A stretch of DNA of 64,000 bases from Calothrix brevissima NIES-22 (GTDB lineage: Bacteria > Cyanobacteriota > Cyanobacteriia > Cyanobacteriales > Nostocaceae). The notes below the pieces were generated by a model. The model saw only the letters and a program-made list of their open reading frames with translations. It searched no databases and was not told the DNA's origin. The position numbers and the translations under genes were made by a program. The stretch covers positions 5,197,963 through 5,261,962 of the forward strand of contig NZ_AP018207.1 of assembly GCF_002367995.1 (NCBI RefSeq), read 5' to 3'. Below are positions 60,583 through 64,000 of the stretch, one piece after another (position 1 is the stretch's first letter; every line of letters starts with the position of its first letter).

Positions 60583-61020
60583 ATGCCTTCTAAACAAACC
60601 GCTAGTAATAACACCATTCAAGGGTGTGACTGGCCGATTGAACAATTACCGGGATTGAGTCTAGAAGAACAATCTCAATTGCAAAGCTGGGGAATTACCA
60701 CCACAGGATTATTAGTCAAGCAAGGGAAAACCCCAGAAGCAAAGTTGGCGTTAGCAAATAAATTACAAGTTCACCTGCAATATGTAAATAAATGGGTAGC
60801 CTTGGCTGATTTGGCGCGAATTCCCACTGTGGGGACGCAATATTGTGGTTTATTATTACACGCGGGTATTGGTTCTGTAGCCCAATTAGCGCAGGTTCCT
60901 ACACACCGATTACACCAACAAATTCTCCGCTTGCAAGTAGCCACAATGCAACGGCGAGATTTGTGTCCAGCTATCGAGTTAGTACAGCAGTGGAGTTATC
61001 AAGCACGACAAATTAGTTAA
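60583..61020 (+). CDS. DUF4332 domain protein
   Basis: 145 residues, helical: IEQLPGLSLEEQSQLQSWGITTTGLLVKQG, then KWVALADLARIPTVGTQYCGLLLHAGIGSVAQLAQ. Two helix-hairpin-helix-like modules are typical of DUF4332, which may bind DNA non-specifically. ATG at 60583. Single gene followed by repeat arrays. Confidence 0.8.
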   Translation: MPSKQTASNNTIQGCDWPIEQLPGLSLEEQSQLQSWGITTTGLLVKQGKTPEAKLALANKLQVHLQYVNKWVALADLARIPTVGTQYCGLLLHAGIGSVAQLAQVPTHRLHQQILRLQVATMQRRDLCPAIELVQQWSYQARQIS

Positions 61021-61024
61021 AAGG

Positions 61025-61147
61025 TCATTTGTCATTTGTCATTTGTCATTTGTCATTTGTCATTGGTAATGAAAGAGTCATTTCTCCTTTGTCCTCCTTC
61101 CCTTGTCCTCTTTGTCTCCCTTGTCCTCCTTGTCCTCATTTAGTCCC
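61025..61147. repeat. GTCATTT array and TTGTCCTCC array
   Basis: Five GTCATTT heptamers at 61025-61060 and about five CCTTGTCCTC nonamers at 61087-61136, ending at the TetR stop. The two families adjoin as they do at 52663-52718 and 37890-37956. Confidence 0.7.
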
Positions 61148-61762
61148 TTATTCTTTGGCGAGTACACCGTTGAGAAAGATATCCGCGAGTCCTTCAGCCA
61201 TTTGCTGCATTTCTTGGGGAGAGGCGTTTGGTTCCATGAGGGTATTGTTGGAAAAGCCGGCGATCGCAAACATTCCCAAGAATACCTTAGCCACTAGTTT
61301 GGCATCGGTTTGGCGATAAATGCCTTTATCCATCGCCGTTTGAAAGAAAGCCTCAGCTACATCTGTCATTTTTTCAATCACATCCGATTGAATGCGATCG
61401 CGTAAATCTGGATGAAACTGCACCTCCATAAAGCAAACTTTCATTAAATCGACATTTTTGTGCAAATTCCACATCCGGCGGCGCATTACTTGGGCTACGG
61501 CTTTATAACTGCCCATTTCGCTTAATTCTGTCAGCAAATCTGTGAGAATATCTACCCAGCCACTAGTCGCCACCTCTACCAAAATTGCCTTTTTATTGGG
61601 AAAATGACGAAACAAAGTACCCTCGGCTACACCAGCGGCCTGTGCTAAGTCGCGGGTAGTGGTACCATCAAAACCTTGGGAGGCAAACAATTTTTGTGCC
61701 GCTTGTAAAATGCGGGTACGTGTCTGTGCCTCTGAGGGAGGAGAAGAATTAAAAACTCGCAT
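61148..61762 (-). CDS. TetR/AcrR family transcriptional regulator
   Basis: 204 residues: N-terminal TetR helix-turn-helix (TRTRILQAAQKLFASQGFDGTTTRDLAQAAGV in part, then AEGTLFRHFPNKKAILVEV) and an all-helical ligand/dimer domain. It probably represses a nearby or self promoter; the divergent M16 peptidase genes start 345 bp away. The ligand is unknown. ATG at 61760-61762. Confidence 0.9.
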   Translation of the reverse strand: MRVFNSSPPSEAQTRTRILQAAQKLFASQGFDGTTTRDLAQAAGVAEGTLFRHFPNKKAILVEVATSGWVDILTDLLTELSEMGSYKAVAQVMRRRMWNLHKNVDLMKVCFMEVQFHPDLRDRIQSDVIEKMTDVAEAFFQTAMDKGIYRQTDAKLVAKVFLGMFAIAGFSNNTLMEPNASPQEMQQMAEGLADIFLNGVLAKE

Positions 61763-62106
61763 AGTAGTTATTGGGAGATTTCCGGAACACGACTTGTAGC
61801 ATTATTGTCTAACAGCAAATCCAAAAAGCACAGAAAGCTTAATACAAGATTAACGCTCTGTTTCTCTCTTAACCTGCCTCTGAGGTATTAAACAATTCGT
61901 AGTTGTAATTCATAATTCGTAATCATGTTTTGTGACAAAGATTTAACAATAAATCAAGCTGAAGCTTTCCATTTATCTGGCTTCTACAAAAGAAACATAA
62001 ACACAAAACAAGTCGTTTATCTAAATGAGCTATCAATCTCTATTGAATTACGAATTACGAATGAGTAATTACGAATTAATATGAAACTTTACTGAAATTT
62101 TCGCTT
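61763..62106. promoter_or_regulatory. divergent intergenic region tetR / M16 peptidase
   Basis: Contains AATTACGAATTACGAATGAG-type repeats at 62044-62080 and TTCATAATTCGTAAT near 61905-61922. A TetR operator would be expected here, but I see no clear palindrome. The M16 promoter lies at the right end. Confidence 0.35.
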
Positions 62107-63729
62107 ATGAATCAGCCCAATTGCGGGAGAGCAATTTTCAATTTTTCCCAAAGATTATCCGTGATGCTTTACCGGATGTTTGTGACTTTGCTAACTCTGG
62201 TATTTTTGTGGAGTAGTTTACTTCCAGAGGTGGCGCTAGCCCAAACTACAGCACCTCCAGCGCCAAAAGTCCAGCCAAGTAGCAAAACTCCGACTTCGAT
62301 TCAACCGTATCTAGATCGCGTCATCAAGCAGTTGACGGAGTTTCGCCTAGATAATGGTCTGAAGTTCATTGTTTTGGAACGCCATCAAGCCCCAGTAGTA
62401 TCTTTTTTAACTTATGCTGATGTTGGCGGTGTGGATGAGCCAGATGGAAAAACTGGTGTAGCCCACTTTCTAGAACATTTGGCATTTAAGGGTACAAAGC
62501 GTATTGGTACAAAAGACTACAATACAGAAAAACCACTATTAGACCAACTGCAACAGTTAGACACCAAAATTAGAGCTGCAAAAGCCGCAGGTAAAACAGA
62601 GGAACTGGCGAAGCTACAAGCTGAGTTTGATCGGGTGGAATTGCAAGCAACCAAACTCAGCAAGCAAAATGAAATGGGACAAATTGTCGAACAAGCTGGA
62701 GGTGTAGGCTTAAATGCCAATACTTCTACGGAGGCGACTCGTTATTTTTATAGCTTCCCCGCCAATAAGGTGGAATTGTGGATGTCTTTAGAATCGGAAC
62801 GTTTTCTCGAACCTGTACTCAGCCGCGATTTTTATAAAGAGAAAGAGGTAATTCTAGAAGAACGGCGTTTGCGGGTAGAAAATTCCCCCATTGGCTTAAT
62901 GATCGAAAAATTTATCGATGCAGCCTATAAAGTTCATCCCTACAGACGACCGGTGATTGGTTATGACCAGGATATCCGCAATTTGACACCGGATGATGTG
63001 CAAAAGTTTTTTAACAATTATTATGTACCGAGTAATTTAGCGATCGCAATTGTGGGTGATGTGAACCCCAATGAAGTCAAAAGGCTAGCGCAAATCTACT
63101 TCGGACGCTTCCCCGCAAAAACAAAAACTGTTCAGCCAATTCCTACAGAACCACCACAGGCGCAAACCAGAGAGGTAACTGTAGAATTACCTTCCCAACC
63201 TTGGTATTTAGAAGGTTATCATCGTCCAGCAATTACCCATCCCGATAATGCTGTGTATGAAATTATTGCTGGTTTATTAAGCAATGGACGCACATCGCGG
63301 TTGTATAAATCTTTAGTGGAACAGAAAAGATTGGCTTTAGCTGCTCAAGGTTATAGTGGTTTTCCTGGCGATAAATACCCAAACCTGATGTTATTTTATG
63401 CGCTGACAGCACCAGGACATACAGTTGATGAATTAGCCGCAGGTTTAGGCACAGAAATTGAAAAATTGAAAACTGAACCTGTCACCGATGCGGAATTGCA
63501 GCGTGTGAAAACCCAAGCTAGAGCAGATTTGTTACGCACCCTCGATTCTAATATGGGCATGGCGCAGCAGTTGTTGGAATATGAGGTAAAAACTGGCTCT
63601 TGGCGGAATTTGTTTAAGCAATTGGATGAAATTGCCGCAGTTACGGCTGCTGATGTGCAACGAGTAGCAAAAGCATCGTTTACCGCCGAAAATCGCACAA
63701 TTGGCAAGTTGTTGTCAAAACAGGGATGA
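62107..63729 (+). CDS. M16 family zinc metallopeptidase (HxxEH, active type)
   Basis: 540 residues: signal peptide (hydrophobic LYRMFVTLLTLVFLWSSLLP, cleavage near ALA-QTT), then an M16 domain with inverted zinc motif HFLEH at 120-124, the distal Glu region NTSTEATRYFY, and the partner domain (YVPSNLAIAIVGDVNP, LSNGRTSRLYKSLVE). Exported, probably periplasmic. An insertion of about 60 helical residues (LLDQLQQLDTKIRAAKAAG) splits the active domain. The ATG at 62107 is listed; the ATG at 62164 gives a cleaner signal peptide. It overlaps the next M16 gene by four bases. Confidence 0.9.
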   Translation: MNQPNCGRAIFNFSQRLSVMLYRMFVTLLTLVFLWSSLLPEVALAQTTAPPAPKVQPSSKTPTSIQPYLDRVIKQLTEFRLDNGLKFIVLERHQAPVVSFLTYADVGGVDEPDGKTGVAHFLEHLAFKGTKRIGTKDYNTEKPLLDQLQQLDTKIRAAKAAGKTEELAKLQAEFDRVELQATKLSKQNEMGQIVEQAGGVGLNANTSTEATRYFYSFPANKVELWMSLESERFLEPVLSRDFYKEKEVILEERRLRVENSPIGLMIEKFIDAAYKVHPYRRPVIGYDQDIRNLTPDDVQKFFNNYYVPSNLAIAIVGDVNPNEVKRLAQIYFGRFPAKTKTVQPIPTEPPQAQTREVTVELPSQPWYLEGYHRPAITHPDNAVYEIIAGLLSNGRTSRLYKSLVEQKRLALAAQGYSGFPGDKYPNLMLFYALTAPGHTVDELAAGLGTEIEKLKTEPVTDAELQRVKTQARADLLRTLDSNMGMAQQLLEYEVKTGSWRNLFKQLDEIAAVTAADVQRVAKASFTAENRTIGKLLSKQG

Positions 63730-64000
63730 GGAACCGCAAAGAACCGATGAAAAGAAATATCCACAGGTACCACAGTAAAAGGCAGATGTTATTCGGAATC
63801 CAAAATGGCAAGAAGTTGATTTACGCTTTAGTGATTGCTTTTGCCTTTGTACTTTTGACTTTTAACTTTTCTTTAGCGGCGACAGCAGCAGCCAAGCATT
63901 ACACGGAGTTGCAGTTACCACCGTTACCTCAGATTAAGTTACCTAAATACGAGCGCTTTGTCTTGGGCAATGGTTTGGTAGTTTATTTAATGGAGGATCG
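63726..64000 (+). CDS. second M16-like peptidase, 5' part (continues beyond window)
   Basis: The ATG at 63726 overlaps the preceding stop (ATGA), indicating translational coupling; an in-frame ATG at 63747 is the alternative. The visible 91 codons hold a signal-type helix (LIYALVIAFAFVLLTFNFSLA, cleavage after AATAAA-like) and then LPKYERFVLGNGLVVYLMED, the typical start of an M16 domain. By analogy with known pairs, one gene of the pair carries the zinc site and the other the partner function; the zinc region is outside the window. Confidence 0.8.
   Translation, partial: MRNRKEPMKRNIHRYHSKRQMLFGIQNGKKLIYALVIAFAFVLLTFNFSLAATAAAKHYTELQLPPLPQIKLPKYERFVLGNGLVVYLMED

Overview
This window comes from the chromosome of a cyanobacterium, most likely a filamentous heterocyst-forming member of the Nostocales. 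Grounds seen in the sequence: the photosynthesis genes petM (b6f subunit) and ycf39 (photosystem II assembly), an NblR-like response regulator, cyanobacteria-specific small families (DUF2949, DUF5340 and DUF2214 types), frequent HIP1 octamers (GCGATCGC), and many heptamer-type short tandem repeats between genes. The genus cannot be fixed from this window.

Layout. 0-7 kb: cytochrome c6-like protein (cut by the window edge), coiled-coil protein, methyltransferase, two small membrane proteins, ferredoxin and Tex. 7-19.7 kb: caspase-GUN4 protein, pdxA, petM, ycf39, NAD kinase, NblR-like regulator, DUF192 lipoprotein, trpC and lpdA. 19.7-30.2 kb is the most plastic part: a solitary TnpB with its probable omega RNA, a SWIM protein, a 42-bp tandem array, an Rpn-type nuclease with a truncated duplicate, a 218-bp tandem duplication, and a secretion-type ABC transporter in whose gene two intergenic repeat families have expanded in frame, followed by PpiC and DUF92 genes. 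30.5-42.4 kb: VOC protein, lipase-like hydrolase, K/A-rich protein, TPR protein, rsmE, ferredoxin-sulfite reductase carrying a ribbon-helix-helix tail, barrel-like protein, ADP-ribosylglycohydrolase, cutA and its operon partners. 42.7-46.1 kb: tRNA-Arg, HNH protein, DUF2214 protein, an unusual tyrosine recombinase with five upstream iterons, tRNA-Thr and tRNA-Tyr. 46-53 kb: ABC exporter, lumen-type protein, a GTPase stub / roadblock / protoglobin / ChuX-like cluster, phoH, rpsU. 53-64 kb: ffh-rpsP-khpA operon, aminopeptidase P, PhzF, DNA methyltransferase, DUF4332 protein, TetR regulator and a pair of M16 peptidases (the second cut by the window end).

Most genes are housekeeping. The striking material is in the repeats: a 185-bp MITE present twice, each copy with 13-bp terminal inverted repeats and an 8-bp target duplication, and with its 69-bp palindromic core in opposite orientation in the two copies; at least four other dispersed element families; and heptamer arrays that extend into coding sequence. 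The clearest protein-level oddities are the sulfite reductase-RHH fusion, the caspase-GUN4 fusion, the R-Y-R-Y recombinase beside tRNA genes, and the haem/oxygen cluster with a truncated GTPase.
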